Shown here piece after piece: positions 50,599 to 60,595 of a stretch of DNA of 64,000 nt. The translations under genes and the position numbers were made by a program. Position 1 is the stretch's first letter. Each line of letters starts with the position of its first letter. Source of the stretch: Flammeovirga kamogawensis (lineage in GTDB: Bacteria > Bacteroidota > Bacteroidia > Cytophagales > Flammeovirgaceae); NCBI RefSeq assembly GCF_018736065.1, contig NZ_CP076128.1:3201501-3265500 (forward strand). Direction: 5' to 3'. Under the pieces are notes generated by a model. It worked only from the letters and a program-made list of their open reading frames with translations, was not told where the DNA came from and searched no databases.

Positions 50599-53235
50599 TT
50601 ACTTTCGGAAACGGTAGGTTAATTTCATAATAAACACATCTTCAGAAGGAGAGTTTGCGATGTTGTTTACAATTTCTGAAAAAGAAAACTCTCTAAAAGG
50701 CTCTATAATATCTCCTCTACCTTGAGACCAAACAGCAAAAAAGGTACAACCAGGTATATATTCCCATCTTAGAACAAGGTTCGAATTAAAATCTATCACG
50801 TCAAAGTCTGGCTTGCCAAAAGAGTAATTACCATCTTGATTAATCACAGTGTATTGTTCTGATGTATCATCGTAAGTGATTTCATCTGAAGAAAACTGAT
50901 GAAACCTGTCTGAATAATTACTAGCTTTTGGAGTTTCTACTCTTTTAAAATCATGATAATCACCTCTAGATGCAAATGGTTGAGCATAATATTGAAGAGA
51001 TAAATTAGGTCTTATAATAAGATTACCACGTATTGTTAAACCAAATGTATGTTGCTCTAATCTTGAAAGAATATAATTGTTACCAGCATTATTTTGTTCT
51101 GTAGTTACATATTGGATATTATCTCTATTGTATGATATAAAAGGAGATAATTGAAGTTCTACGGCATTTATTGGTCTATAATTTACGCCAACCCAAGCAT
51201 CAGCATTAAAACCTGCATTATTATTAGTAAAGGCAAACTCATTACCAAAATTGAAAGAGAGTTTTTTCCTGTCATCACTTTCTATATTGTACCATATTTC
51301 TTCTTTACTTGGTTTTAAAAAGGCAGGTCCTCCTCGTAGCATAAAATTATCTAAACGTTTTATCTGAACAGCACCTCCTGTGGCAAACTCCCAGAAGTTA
51401 TTAAATTCTAGAATTAAACGTCCGTGAATCCCGAAGTAGGTATTATTTCCTCCATAATCGAAATACATATACTCTCTAAGGTCGGCATTTATATTTCTAA
51501 ATACGCCTACGGGTTGGAGTGTTTGAAAACCAACTCTTGCCCATTGATCAATTAAATCTGAATGATTTAAAAAGCCAATATCATTAATTTCAAAATTGGG
51601 AGATCTCCAAGTGGTACCAATTTCGTATTGCCAAGGACTTCCACCTCCTCTACCAAATTTTAAATATCCTCCAGTTCCTGTCATTTGTGTGGCCGTAGTA
51701 TCAACAGAAACATAATTGGCATCTGGTCTTTGAAAGAAGTGACGACCAGATTCTTGTGTTGATGTGATTGATTCTGTACTTCCCTCAATATGGCTAATCA
51801 TAAGGTTTCCTTGTAGATAGTATGACCTGTCATTCCATTGATGTAAAAAATCTATACCTCCTGAATAAGCATTTTTATGTAAAAAATTAAGATTATCAGA
51901 AGTGATATTTCTATTTGTAGCTGTAAATGCGGCCCCAATTACAGAATTACCTTCGTTTATATCTTGAGTAGCTCTTACTGCTAAATAACTAGTAAAAGGT
52001 TCTACTATTTGATTTGATTTTACACCCTTTGTATCAATTTCTGCTTTTGTCTCTGCTGTGAAATTTTGCATTACACCAAAAGCAAACCCCTTTTTATTTT
52101 TGCCTGTTAGTTTGTAGGCACCTATAATGGGAACAACTTTTGGCTGATCTAGATATTGACCATCTTCTACATCAGGTTGATAACTAGGCTTTTTTCCAAT
52201 TCGTCTAGTATAGATAAGATTATCTCTAGAAAAGCTACCACCTGCATTCGATTTTGTTCCATCAAAAGACAGTGTATTTCTACCTTCAATAAAGAACGGT
52301 CGTCTTTCTCTAAGGTATATTTCGAAAGTAGATAAATTTAGTTGTGATGGGTCTGCTTCTACCTGTCCAAAATCTGGATTAACAGTAAAATCAAAAGTAA
52401 TATCACTGGTAATACCAATTTTACCATCTACACCAACATTAGCACTATATTCTGAACCTGTTTTATAAGGGTTTCCATCTTCTTTTGGAGCTCTATCATT
52501 TCTTCCTAAAACATAAGGGGCTATTTCTAATTGTTTCTGAGGTTTAATACCTTGTAAACCATGAAGTTCTCCAAATAGAAAAACCCAACCTGGAGAATCT
52601 TTAGGAATATATTGCCAATAAGAACGTTCTTCTTTTCTAAATAATCTTCTGGTAACCTGTAATCCCCAAGTCATATTATCTGATTTCGCAAAGCGAAGTT
52701 GAGAAAGAGGAATACGAATTTCTGCATTCCAACCGTCTTCATCAATAGAAGTTTTGGCCCACCAAATTGGGTCCCAGTTTGAATCCCAATTTCTACCATT
52801 ATTGCTTATTGCCTCATCTCCTATTACTCCAGATACACTTACTGTAAAAGAAAAGGCATTGGTTTTATCGTGATAGGAATCTATGTTAACTTCTACAAAA
52901 TCCCCTTCAAAACCATCTCTTCTTGACATTCTTTTTACAATACTATCAGGAGAAGAATCAAAAGCCTTAATTGCAAAATAAATGTACTTAGTATCGTATA
53001 GTACTTTAAAAGCTGTTTTTTGAGAAGGAGCGGCTCCATCTATAGGAGATCTTTGTGTAAAATCATCAGCCCATTCCACTTCATTCCAAGCAGAATCGTC
53101 GAATTTTCCATCTATGGTGATAGATTTATCACCTAAACTATTAGTGGTATAGTTACGATGAGATTTATTTTGTGCATATAGACGAGAGCCTATAGCACAA
53201 GATAGTAATGTAATGAAGAGTAGTAGAAGTTTCAA
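50599..53235 (-). CDS. DUF5916 outer-membrane protein with CBM9-like N-terminal domain
   Basis: An 878-residue exported protein: signal peptide (1-21, cut at LYA before QN), an N-terminal carbohydrate-binding-like sandwich (about 30-220; SITIDGKFDDSAWNEVEWADDF, FAIKAFDSSPDSIVKR, WNAEIRIPLSQLRF) and a DUF5916 region (about 240-878) of repeated aromatic-ended strands forming an outer-membrane barrel that ends FIMKLTYRFRK. DUF5916 proteins are common in Bacteroidota and of unknown role. Not adjacent to a TonB or SusC/D gene. Confidence 0.9.
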   Translation of the reverse strand: MKLLLLFITLLSCAIGSRLYAQNKSHRNYTTNSLGDKSITIDGKFDDSAWNEVEWADDFTQRSPIDGAAPSQKTAFKVLYDTKYIYFAIKAFDSSPDSIVKRMSRRDGFEGDFVEVNIDSYHDKTNAFSFTVSVSGVIGDEAISNNGRNWDSNWDPIWWAKTSIDEDGWNAEIRIPLSQLRFAKSDNMTWGLQVTRRLFRKEERSYWQYIPKDSPGWVFLFGELHGLQGIKPQKQLEIAPYVLGRNDRAPKEDGNPYKTGSEYSANVGVDGKIGITSDITFDFTVNPDFGQVEADPSQLNLSTFEIYLRERRPFFIEGRNTLSFDGTKSNAGGSFSRDNLIYTRRIGKKPSYQPDVEDGQYLDQPKVVPIIGAYKLTGKNKKGFAFGVMQNFTAETKAEIDTKGVKSNQIVEPFTSYLAVRATQDINEGNSVIGAAFTATNRNITSDNLNFLHKNAYSGGIDFLHQWNDRSYYLQGNLMISHIEGSTESITSTQESGRHFFQRPDANYVSVDTTATQMTGTGGYLKFGRGGGSPWQYEIGTTWRSPNFEINDIGFLNHSDLIDQWARVGFQTLQPVGVFRNINADLREYMYFDYGGNNTYFGIHGRLILEFNNFWEFATGGAVQIKRLDNFMLRGGPAFLKPSKEEIWYNIESDDRKKLSFNFGNEFAFTNNNAGFNADAWVGVNYRPINAVELQLSPFISYNRDNIQYVTTEQNNAGNNYILSRLEQHTFGLTIRGNLIIRPNLSLQYYAQPFASRGDYHDFKRVETPKASNYSDRFHQFSSDEITYDDTSEQYTVINQDGNYSFGKPDFDVIDFNSNLVLRWEYIPGCTFFAVWSQGRGDIIEPFREFSFSEIVNNIANSPSEDVFIMKLTYRFRK

Positions 53236-53318
53236 TGAAGTAAATTGAATATGGTAGTATAAGTAAAGTGTATATCTAGATAGTAAAGCTAAGCATTGCT
53301 AGGTGATAATAAAACTAA

Positions 53319-54551
53319 TTAGAAGAAAAGATATGCTAAGAAAATTGCTGCGATAACTCCTGCAAAATCAGCAAATAAACCACAAGTAATTGCATATCTA
53401 GTTTTTCTGACGTTGACAGAGCCAAAGTATACTGCAATAATATAAAAAGTAGTATCAGTAGCGCCTTGCATCATAGAAGATAGCTTTCCAGCAAAAGAGT
53501 CAACACCTTCTGAATTCATAATATCAAGCATAATACCTCTAGCACCACTACCACTTAATGGCTTCATAAAAGCTACAGGAAGAGCGTCTACAAATTCTGC
53601 ATTTATACCAAAACCAGTAGTAATCATCCATTTTAAACCGTCCATAATATAATCTAGAGCTCCAGACGATCTAAACATACCAATAGCAACTAATATAGCC
53701 ACTAAATAAGGGATAATAGTAACGGCGGTTTTAAAACCTTCTTTTGCTCCTTCAATAAAAGCATCATAGGCATTTACCTTTTTATAGGCAGCTAAACCTA
53801 CAAATGAAGTGATAATAAAAAGTAAAATAAAGTTACCAGCAATTGAAGATACAGTATTTGCTTGCTCGCTTGATAAATTATAAAATAATGTAATAGTACC
53901 TGCTATTAGAGCAACTAAACCACCTATATAGGCTAGAATTACTTTATCGAATAAATTTATTTTTTGATAGATGGAAACAATCAAAAGGCCAGCTAAAGAA
54001 GAAATACTTGTTGCTAATAATATTGGAATAAAAACATCTGTTGGTGTGGCAGCTCCTAATTGAGATCTATACATCATTACCGTAATAGGAATAAGCGTTA
54101 AACCTGATGTGTTCAATACTAAGAACATAATCATAGGGTTAGATGCTGTATCTTTTTTAGGGTTAATTTCTTGGAGTTCTTTCATTGCTTTTAACCCTAA
54201 AGGAGTTGCAGCGTTATCTAATCCAAGCATATTTGCAGAAAAATTCATCATCATAGATGAAATTGCAGGGTGATCTTTTGGCACATCAGGAAAAATTCTA
54301 GAGAAAAAAGGACCTACAAGTTTTGCCATTACATTAACAGCTCCACCTTTTTCTCCAACTCCCATTAGTCCCATCCATAAGGCAAGAGTTCCAGTTAAAC
54401 CAATTGATATATCAAAAGCTGTTTTAGACATACTGAAAGTACTTTCTATGATAGCCGCAAAAGTAGAAGCATCACCTAGAAACACCCATTTGCAGAGTGC
54501 GACAACAAAAGCTCCAAGTATAAAGAATATCCAAATGTAATTTAATGCCAT
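53319..54551 (-). CDS. Fused SpmA/SpmB-type membrane transporter-like protein
   Basis: A 410-residue polytopic membrane protein of the nucleoside recognition/Gate domain type, the fused equivalent of Bacillus spore maturation proteins SpmA and SpmB. First half: GLTGTLALWMGLMGVGEKGG, FPDVPKDHPAISSMMMNFSANMLGLDNAATPLGLKAM; second half: KEGFKTAVTIIPYLVAILVAIGMFRSSG and PLSGSGARGIMLD. About ten membrane helices. It is not linked to sporulation in this lineage; transport of a nucleoside-like or other small solute is conjectural. Confidence 0.88.
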   Translation of the reverse strand: MALNYIWIFFILGAFVVALCKWVFLGDASTFAAIIESTFSMSKTAFDISIGLTGTLALWMGLMGVGEKGGAVNVMAKLVGPFFSRIFPDVPKDHPAISSMMMNFSANMLGLDNAATPLGLKAMKELQEINPKKDTASNPMIMFLVLNTSGLTLIPITVMMYRSQLGAATPTDVFIPILLATSISSLAGLLIVSIYQKINLFDKVILAYIGGLVALIAGTITLFYNLSSEQANTVSSIAGNFILLFIITSFVGLAAYKKVNAYDAFIEGAKEGFKTAVTIIPYLVAILVAIGMFRSSGALDYIMDGLKWMITTGFGINAEFVDALPVAFMKPLSGSGARGIMLDIMNSEGVDSFAGKLSSMMQGATDTTFYIIAVYFGSVNVRKTRYAITCGLFADFAGVIAAIFLAYLFF

Positions 54552-54623
54552 GAAATAGGTCTATGAAGTGTATGTTTTAAACAAATATAGCTAGGATGAA
54601 CGAAGTAAAGTATTGAAATAAAA

Positions 54624-54660
54624 AAAAGTCTCTTTATTTACATGAAATAAAGAGACTTTT
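54624..54660 (-). terminator. Intrinsic terminator of the 112-residue membrane protein gene
   Basis: Perfect 16-bp stem (54624-54639 with 54645-54660, AAAAGTCTCTTTATTT), 5-nt loop; a T-run follows on the minus strand. Confidence 0.85.
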
Positions 54661-54680
54661 ATTAGCGTTCAAGAATTCTT

Positions 54681-55019
54681 TTAAGAGATTTCTTGCTGTC
54701 TTGCTAAAGTGGTACCTATTAAAATTCCTGTTATAGGAAGAACTACACCAATTAAGGCATAATATCTTAGTGCCATACTCGAAATTTCAATAGTCTCAGT
54801 ATCGACAGTTAAGCCAATATACGGAGATACGTAATAAATAAATGCGGCTCCAAAACCAACAGCACCAAAAGCAAAACCTAAGACAAGAGATAATTTAACC
54901 ATTTTAGCCAATGAATTAATTATTCTTTCCAAAAGTGGAAGTTTTGAACTGTGTTGGAATAACGAAAGTAGAGAAGGAATTAATATTCCTACTACTGCAA
55001 TTAATGTTAGTGTTCTCAT
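54681..55019 (-). CDS. Small integral membrane protein of unknown function
   Basis: A 112-residue protein with three hydrophobic segments (about 4-20, 42-64 and 83-105), basic loops inside and a short acidic external loop (VDTETIEISS). No motif was recognised. Own terminator downstream shows independent transcription; it points away from the OmpA gene across a 277-bp gap. Confidence 0.6.
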   Translation of the reverse strand: MRTLTLIAVVGILIPSLLSLFQHSSKLPLLERIINSLAKMVKLSLVLGFAFGAVGFGAAFIYYVSPYIGLTVDTETIEISSMALRYYALIGVVLPITGILIGTTLARQQEIS

Positions 55020-55296
55020 AACTCTATTCTTTTTATTAAGCTGATAGTAAAAATGCGGGTTGTTCTAAAAATTGTAGACGATAATTAAAAGTAGTTGAAT
55101 AACCCGATAAAAAATTTATTAAATCTAGATTGTAGTATTTATTTCTTAATTTAATCAAAAAACTAATTAATTGTTTAAATTTTTATTAAAAAAATAAGAA
55201 TAGTACAATATTTGAATTTAACATCTTAGATAAATTCAATTTAAGTGTAATTGTAACGTTAATGTTTAAATAATACTCGATATATTCAAGTTAAAT

Positions 55297-57927
55297 ATGC
55301 TAAGAAAACTATTGTATATATTACTAACTTTTTGTGTTCCATACATTACTCTTGCCCAATCAAAACAGGAACAAAAAGGTATTAAACAAATCTTTGATGG
55401 AGATGTTAAAGGTTCTATTGAAACTTTTAGAGCGTCATTAGAAGAGAACCCTAATTCAGCTTTATCTCAATTTGCTTTAGCTCATCAATTATTTGAAAAA
55501 GTAGACCAACAACGTAAAAGTGAAATGGTTATAATTCGATTTAAGAATATGGAGCCCTACTTTGAAGATTTACGCGAAGCATATAAATGGTCGCTTTTAG
55601 CCTCTAAAAGTTATGAGAAACTGTCGGAGGATGAAAAGAAAGTAATCCGTCAATCCTTGTCTGTTGCAAGTGATGAAGTAACAGGTTTTTTAAGTGCAAG
55701 AATACAGCAGCAAGCCTTTACATATTTAAACCAAGCTCCTTACAGAAGACCTACAAATCAGTTATATCGTACAGAAGTTTATAATAGAATAATGGAAGGA
55801 GATACATTAATGGCTCTGCGTGAAATCTTTATTAAACAATGTGGGGAGTATTTAATTGATTATCCAAAATCACCTTACAATACAAAAGTAAACGAAATCA
55901 GGAAAGGTGTTTTAAAAGAATATCTAAATAATACTACATTAAGACAGTACGGAAATAGATCAGGCCATATGTATGAAAGGTTCTGTAAAGAAATTATTGA
56001 CCTCTATTCATCTGAAGAACTGAAAAATATTGTTCCTTTATTTTATGGAAAAGAATATGGCTTTACTGGTCATAATATGCACAAATCTGAAGGTTATAAA
56101 CGTTTAAAGAAGTTTTCTGAAACTGAAAATTTGAGTATTATCGAAGCGTTATGTCAATTAAATATACATGATAGAGGTTGCGGTGATGCTGATGTAGCCT
56201 ATTATGATAGATTTATTAAAAGTATGGCACCAATGGATATTGCTTTTATTGCTGTACAAAAGGTAACCAATCGTGCTTTTCTAGATTTTGATTTAGATGA
56301 GGTAACAAGAATCTATAAATCATATGCTCCATTATTTCCAGATAAAGAAAAAAGTTTTAATCACATTTTAGATGCATTAGCAGAAGCAGAAGCTGCTAGA
56401 TCATTAGTTAATATTGGACCTAGTATAAACTCTATTACCAGAGATTATCAGCCTGTTATATCATTAGATGAACAATACCTTTATTTTGCAAGGAAAACAG
56501 CTAAATCTGGAGAAGATGTATATCTCTCTAAAAAGAACCCTTATGGAGAATGGGGGCAAGCAGAAGAGGTTGTAGAAGTAAATACGGAATCTCATGAAGT
56601 ACCTGTAGGTATTAGTGGCGATGGGCAGACGTTGTTCTTATATGGGAATTATAGCAAGATAAGACGATTCTCTTATGTTCGAGCAACAGAAACAAGATTA
56701 GGTAAAGGAGATTTTTACTATGCAAAAAAAATGAAGGATGGTAATTGGTCGGCTGTAAATGTTTTTACTTATCCCATTAATACTCCTTATTATGAAGCAG
56801 GTTTAAGTATGAGTCTAGATGGAGATGTAGCGTTTTTCACTTCCGATAGACCTGGAGCTGTAGGTGAGTATAATCCAAATTACCCAGAAGATGGTTTATA
56901 CTTTCACGGATCAGGTGAGTTTAATACAGATTTATATGTTTGTGAGAAAAATGAAAATGGAACTTGGAAGGAACCTATCAATTTAGGCGATGTTATTAAT
57001 ACACCTTTTGCAGAAAAAAATCCATACTTACATCCAGATAAAGAAACATTATACTTTTGTTCAGATGGACATGCAGGCTTTGGAGGCTACGATATTTTTA
57101 TGTCAAAGAGGCTTAATCCAGATTCATGGACCGAATGGAGTGAGCCTGTAAATTTGGGAGTATCTATAAATGGTGTTGAAGACGATGCTTTTTATTTAAC
57201 ATCAATGGGTAAGAAAGCACTCGTAGTATCTTCTGAAGGTAATAAAAATTATGGACGTGATGATATTTATGAAATTGATATTCCAAGTAAATATAGACCT
57301 CTTCCGCTAACTTTTGCACATGGTAAAGTAATAGACCCAAGTGGTGAAGGTTTATCAAAAGTGAGAATTAGAATTAAAACTGTTGACGGAAAAGATATTG
57401 AAACTAAGACTACATCAGAAACAGGAGACTTCCAAGTTGCCTTACCCCCTGACGAAGATTACATTGTTTATGTAGACGATGAAGATTTTATTGGTAGTAG
57501 TATAAAAATTGATGATGAGTCAGACCCAGATCATAATATTCAGTTAATGCCAATGGAAACGGTTAGCTTAACAGACGATGCTGAGGATGCTAGTTTTATA
57601 ATGACAAGTTTAAATTTTGATTCTAGTTCATCTGAAATTAGAAAAGAATCGGAATTTGATTTAAATAGATTAGCCGCTGCACTTTTAAGAAACGATTTAT
57701 GGATTCTTATTATTGAAGGGCATACTGATAATATTGATACAAAAGAGTACAATATTCAATTATCAAAAGATAGAGCAGCTGCAGTAAAAAATTATTTGAT
57801 TTCTAAGGGTGTAGATCAAACGAGGTTGGACGCCTATGGATTTGGTGAAGAGAGACCTTTAGATTCAAATAAAACACATCATGGCCGCCAGGAGAATAGA
57901 AGAGTTGTATTTACTATTTTAAAATAA
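55297..57927 (+). CDS. OmpA-family protein with TPR, PD40 and CarboxypepD-like domains
   Basis: An 876-residue exported protein: signal peptide (residues 1-20), TPR-like helices (about 25-100), PD40/WD40-like beta-propeller repeats (about 385-660, e.g. PVISLDEQYLYFARK, GISGDGQTLFLYG, MSLDGDVAFFTSDRPG, PYLHPDKETLYFCSDGHAGFGGYDIF), a carboxypeptidase-regulatory-like sandwich (about 675-760) and a C-terminal OmpA domain (about 770-876) with IIEGHTDNIDTKEYNIQLSKDRAAAV that should bind peptidoglycan. The layout is common in gliding Bacteroidota and resembles PorE/SprF-associated OmpA proteins of type IX secretion; that link is conjectural here, as no partner is adjacent. Confidence 0.9.
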   Translation: MLRKLLYILLTFCVPYITLAQSKQEQKGIKQIFDGDVKGSIETFRASLEENPNSALSQFALAHQLFEKVDQQRKSEMVIIRFKNMEPYFEDLREAYKWSLLASKSYEKLSEDEKKVIRQSLSVASDEVTGFLSARIQQQAFTYLNQAPYRRPTNQLYRTEVYNRIMEGDTLMALREIFIKQCGEYLIDYPKSPYNTKVNEIRKGVLKEYLNNTTLRQYGNRSGHMYERFCKEIIDLYSSEELKNIVPLFYGKEYGFTGHNMHKSEGYKRLKKFSETENLSIIEALCQLNIHDRGCGDADVAYYDRFIKSMAPMDIAFIAVQKVTNRAFLDFDLDEVTRIYKSYAPLFPDKEKSFNHILDALAEAEAARSLVNIGPSINSITRDYQPVISLDEQYLYFARKTAKSGEDVYLSKKNPYGEWGQAEEVVEVNTESHEVPVGISGDGQTLFLYGNYSKIRRFSYVRATETRLGKGDFYYAKKMKDGNWSAVNVFTYPINTPYYEAGLSMSLDGDVAFFTSDRPGAVGEYNPNYPEDGLYFHGSGEFNTDLYVCEKNENGTWKEPINLGDVINTPFAEKNPYLHPDKETLYFCSDGHAGFGGYDIFMSKRLNPDSWTEWSEPVNLGVSINGVEDDAFYLTSMGKKALVVSSEGNKNYGRDDIYEIDIPSKYRPLPLTFAHGKVIDPSGEGLSKVRIRIKTVDGKDIETKTTSETGDFQVALPPDEDYIVYVDDEDFIGSSIKIDDESDPDHNIQLMPMETVSLTDDAEDASFIMTSLNFDSSSSEIRKESEFDLNRLAAALLRNDLWILIIEGHTDNIDTKEYNIQLSKDRAAAVKNYLISKGVDQTRLDAYGFGEERPLDSNKTHHGRQENRRVVFTILK

Positions 57928-57931
57928 AAAA

Positions 57932-57953
57932 AAGACACTCAAGGTGTCTTCTT
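57932..57953 (+). terminator. Weak intrinsic terminator after the OmpA-family gene
   Basis: 7-bp stem AAGACAC (57932-57938) with GTGTCTT (57944-57950), then only CTT. Low confidence. Confidence 0.45.
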
Positions 57954-58426
57954 AATAGGTGTAAATAGTAGCAAATTTCATAGTAAAAAGTAGCTATGAG
58001 TAAATAGCGTAAATAGGTTGAACAAACAACATGTAAGTATTTATTAATTAAATACTTACGACAGTATATAAAGTAAATAAGTAGTAATAAAAATTTCTTT
58101 TGTTTATGTTGATAACACTGTAAATTTAAACTTATTTAGTTAAAAAAAGCAAATAAAAACTTAATTTTTAATAACATTTATTTACATTTAAATATCAAAG
58201 TGTTGTTTATCAGTAAGTTATTTGTTTAATTTTTTAATTGTTAGAAATGCTACTTCATAAAATTTGATCTATTTCTTCATTAATTTATTGATTTAAGTGA
58301 AGTAAGTATAATTTTTGAAGTGGAAGCATTTAGTTATATATTAGTATAGAGTTTCAAAACTATATTACTATACTACTAATTAGAGTAACTTGAGTATTAG
58401 TTAGCTCAAAACATTGAATTTTAACC
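57954..58426. other. Gene-free AT-rich region with a 27-nt palindromic element
   Basis: No ORF worth keeping. A perfect 11-bp inverted repeat GTAAGTATTTA (58033-58043) with TAAATACTTAC (58049-58059) and a 5-nt loop lies in this gap, 370 bp before the two-repeat secreted protein gene. One TTATCAACA-type nonamer is near 58105. Confidence 0.5.
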
Positions 58427-59080
58427 ATGCAGACTATTATATATTCTCTTTCATTATTCATTCTATTTTCACTAAATATTTTCGATACCAATGTGTTGGT
58501 AGATGAAGATGATAGACCAACATTTACAATTATAAAGCAAGGAGTACCCAAAGCATGTCCTTTAGGTGGTTTACACTTAATAGAAGGTATTGTAAGATCT
58601 GCCAATTCAAGTGAATATGTAGATATTTATATCTATCTGCAGAATTATGATGGTACCTGGTCTAAACAAATGTTTAAGAGAAAAGGAGGAGGAGTTGTAA
58701 AATTAGATGTCTCGTCATGTAATTTTACCGGAAACTATTATGCAATGGCAGATTATTCTTACAATAATGGAAAGAAAATGCCAAGTATAGTTCAAGTTCA
58801 AGAGAAGCACGATAGCTTGGGGAAAAATCCAAAATTTAGAGTTACAGAAAAATTCCCATTTAAAGAGTGTGAAGGAGATGTTACAGGAACTTACTTTAAA
58901 CAAGCAGAAGTTTTTACGCCTAAAGGAGAAAAGGTTGAGGTAACGATGTATTTACAAAAATCAGATGGATCTTGGCGTAAAAAACACTTTAGAAAAGTAG
59001 GTTCAGGTTTTGTGCCTTTAGAAATTAAAGGGTGTGATTTAAATGGGATTTATAAATCTAGAATCGTATTTGCAAATTAA
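58427..59080 (+). CDS. Secreted protein with two internal repeats
   Basis: A 217-residue protein with an N-terminal signal/anchor (residues 1-20) and an acidic stretch (LVDEDDRPT). The rest is a tandem duplication: repeat 1 about 41-108 and repeat 2 about 145-215, each with a YLQ-DG-W motif (YLQNYDGTWSK at 70-80 and YLQKSDGSWRK at 175-185), a K-rich turn, then a Cys-x-Phe/Leu motif. Cys44/Cys98 and Cys148/Cys203 occupy equal places, spaced 54 and 55, so one disulfide per repeat is plausible. A beta-sandwich fold is likely; function unknown and I do not recognise the family. Confidence 0.65.
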   Translation: MQTIIYSLSLFILFSLNIFDTNVLVDEDDRPTFTIIKQGVPKACPLGGLHLIEGIVRSANSSEYVDIYIYLQNYDGTWSKQMFKRKGGGVVKLDVSSCNFTGNYYAMADYSYNNGKKMPSIVQVQEKHDSLGKNPKFRVTEKFPFKECEGDVTGTYFKQAEVFTPKGEKVEVTMYLQKSDGSWRKKHFRKVGSGFVPLEIKGCDLNGIYKSRIVFAN

Positions 59081-59307
59081 ACTAACCTAGTTTGAAACTA
59101 TTTATACGGTTTTTGAGTATTTAATTAAAGATTTATTTTCCTAGAAGAATAGAATCTTTGGTTATTACTATTGACATATTCAAAAATTCATGTATTTTCG
59201 CGAGAAATCAAATAGTCTCTAAAAAATAAACTATTCAATAATCCAGAATAGCTGCAACGATTAGAGTGTGATTTTTATAAAATATAGATAAATAAAAAAA
59301 TATAAAT

Positions 59308-59529
59308 ATGTACTGGACATTAGAACTAGCATCTTATTTAGAAGATGCACCTTGGCCTGCAACAAAAGATGAACTAATTGATTACTCAGATCGTACAGGA
59401 GCTCCTGTAGAAGTAATCGAAAATCTTCAAGAATTAGAAGATGATGGTGAACCTTACGAAAGTATCGAAGAGATATGGCCTGATTATCCTACAAAGGATG
59501 ATTTCTTCTTTAACGAAGACGAATATTAA
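59308..59529 (+). CDS. DUF2795-family small acidic protein
   Basis: A 73-residue protein beginning MYWTLELASYLEDAPWPATKDELIDYSDRTGAP, a clear DUF2795 signature (short helical domain, YLxxAxWPATKxELIxYA). The rest is very acidic. Ends at a strong terminator. Function unknown. The -7-like TATTTTCG near 59200 is a poor match to the promoter consensus. Confidence 0.85.
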   Translation: MYWTLELASYLEDAPWPATKDELIDYSDRTGAPVEVIENLQELEDDGEPYESIEEIWPDYPTKDDFFFNEDEY

Positions 59530-59548
59530 TTCTAAAAGTAGCCAAATA

Positions 59549-59587
59549 AAAAAGTGCATTATTCTGAACTGAATAATGCACTTTTTT
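59549..59587 (+). terminator. Intrinsic terminator after the DUF2795 gene
   Basis: Perfect 16-bp stem AAAAAGTGCATTATTC (59549-59564) with GAATAATGCACTTTTT (59571-59586), 6-nt loop; it may also serve the convergent ispD. Confidence 0.9.
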
Positions 59588-59627
59588 ATTATATGTAGAA
59601 ATATAAATTAATGTAATAACTGAATAG

Positions 59628-60293
59628 TTAAGCCAATAAAGTTGCACCTATTTTTAAATCTTCAGGAGTTGTGATTTTAATGTTTTCATTGTTTCCTTCA
59701 AATAAATGCATTTTAAAACCAGCAAATTCTGCAACACTAGCATCATCTGTAAAAGAAGAATTATACGCATTTTCAAAGGCAGGGAAAAGTACATCAGACC
59801 TAAAAGTTTGAGGAGTTTGTACTAATACAAATTCATCTCTATTCATTGCTTTATTTCCCATTGGAGTAACTTCTCTGATGGATTCTTTAACAGCAACTGT
59901 AGGAATAGCTGAACCATGCTCTAATGCTTCTTTAAAACTACGTTGAATAACACTTGTAGCAACTAATGGACGTACACCATCATGTATAGCTATAAGGCAT
60001 TCTTGGTTTGGAATGTATTGAATTGCATTATCAACAGATTGGAAACGAGTATCTCCTCCTGTAATTACCTGATGTGGTGTTGAAAAATTATATTCTTTAA
60101 TCAATGCTTTCCAAGTTCCTATTTGATCTTTTGGTAAGGCTAAAATGATATGATTATCACTTTCAGCATTAAAGAATTTATTAATCGTATGCATTAAGAT
60201 AGGAAGACCGTTAACTATCAAAAATTGTTTAGGTGTAGAACTCTGCATTCTGGTTCCTTTGCCACCTGCTACGATAATACTATATTTTTTCAT
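59628..60293 (-). CDS. ispD: 2-C-methyl-D-erythritol 4-phosphate cytidylyltransferase
   Basis: A 221-residue nucleotidyltransferase, the third enzyme of the MEP isoprenoid pathway. N-terminal VAGGKGTRMQSSTPKQFLIV binds CTP, IHDGVRPLV is the IspD signature, and FTDDASVAEFAGF and GNNENIKITTPEDL end the domain. Complete in length. No ispF is adjacent. Upstream 302 bp are gene-free. Confidence 0.95.
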   Translation of the reverse strand: MKKYSIIVAGGKGTRMQSSTPKQFLIVNGLPILMHTINKFFNAESDNHIILALPKDQIGTWKALIKEYNFSTPHQVITGGDTRFQSVDNAIQYIPNQECLIAIHDGVRPLVATSVIQRSFKEALEHGSAIPTVAVKESIREVTPMGNKAMNRDEFVLVQTPQTFRSDVLFPAFENAYNSSFTDDASVAEFAGFKMHLFEGNNENIKITTPEDLKIGATLLA

Positions 60294-60595
60294 TTTCTTT
60301 TTTCTTTGATTGATAGTACAAAAAAAGTTGTATTTCCTTTTGAATAAAAAGAAATCAATAAAGAATACATAACCTTAACGATGTGTTATAATTATTCTAT
60401 CTACCAATTTTTGTATATTAATAGAGATAATTGATCTCAATTCAAGAAAGTTTTAAGTAAAACTATTTATATAAAATTGATTTAAAAATACTGTTCTTTA
60501 AAATAGATCAAGTATTTAAATATACTTTATTCTTTACTTTTATCTAGTAGTAAAGAATATTTTTAACCTAGGCTATGACCTCTATTATCTAACGT
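60294..60595. other. 302-bp gene-free region between ispD and a response regulator
   Basis: AT-rich, no ORF. It contains an inverted repeat ATTCTTTAC (60529-60537) with GTAAAGAAT (60550-60558) followed by ATTTTT, which could be a weak terminator or a regulatory hairpin before the response regulator gene. Confidence 0.4.
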
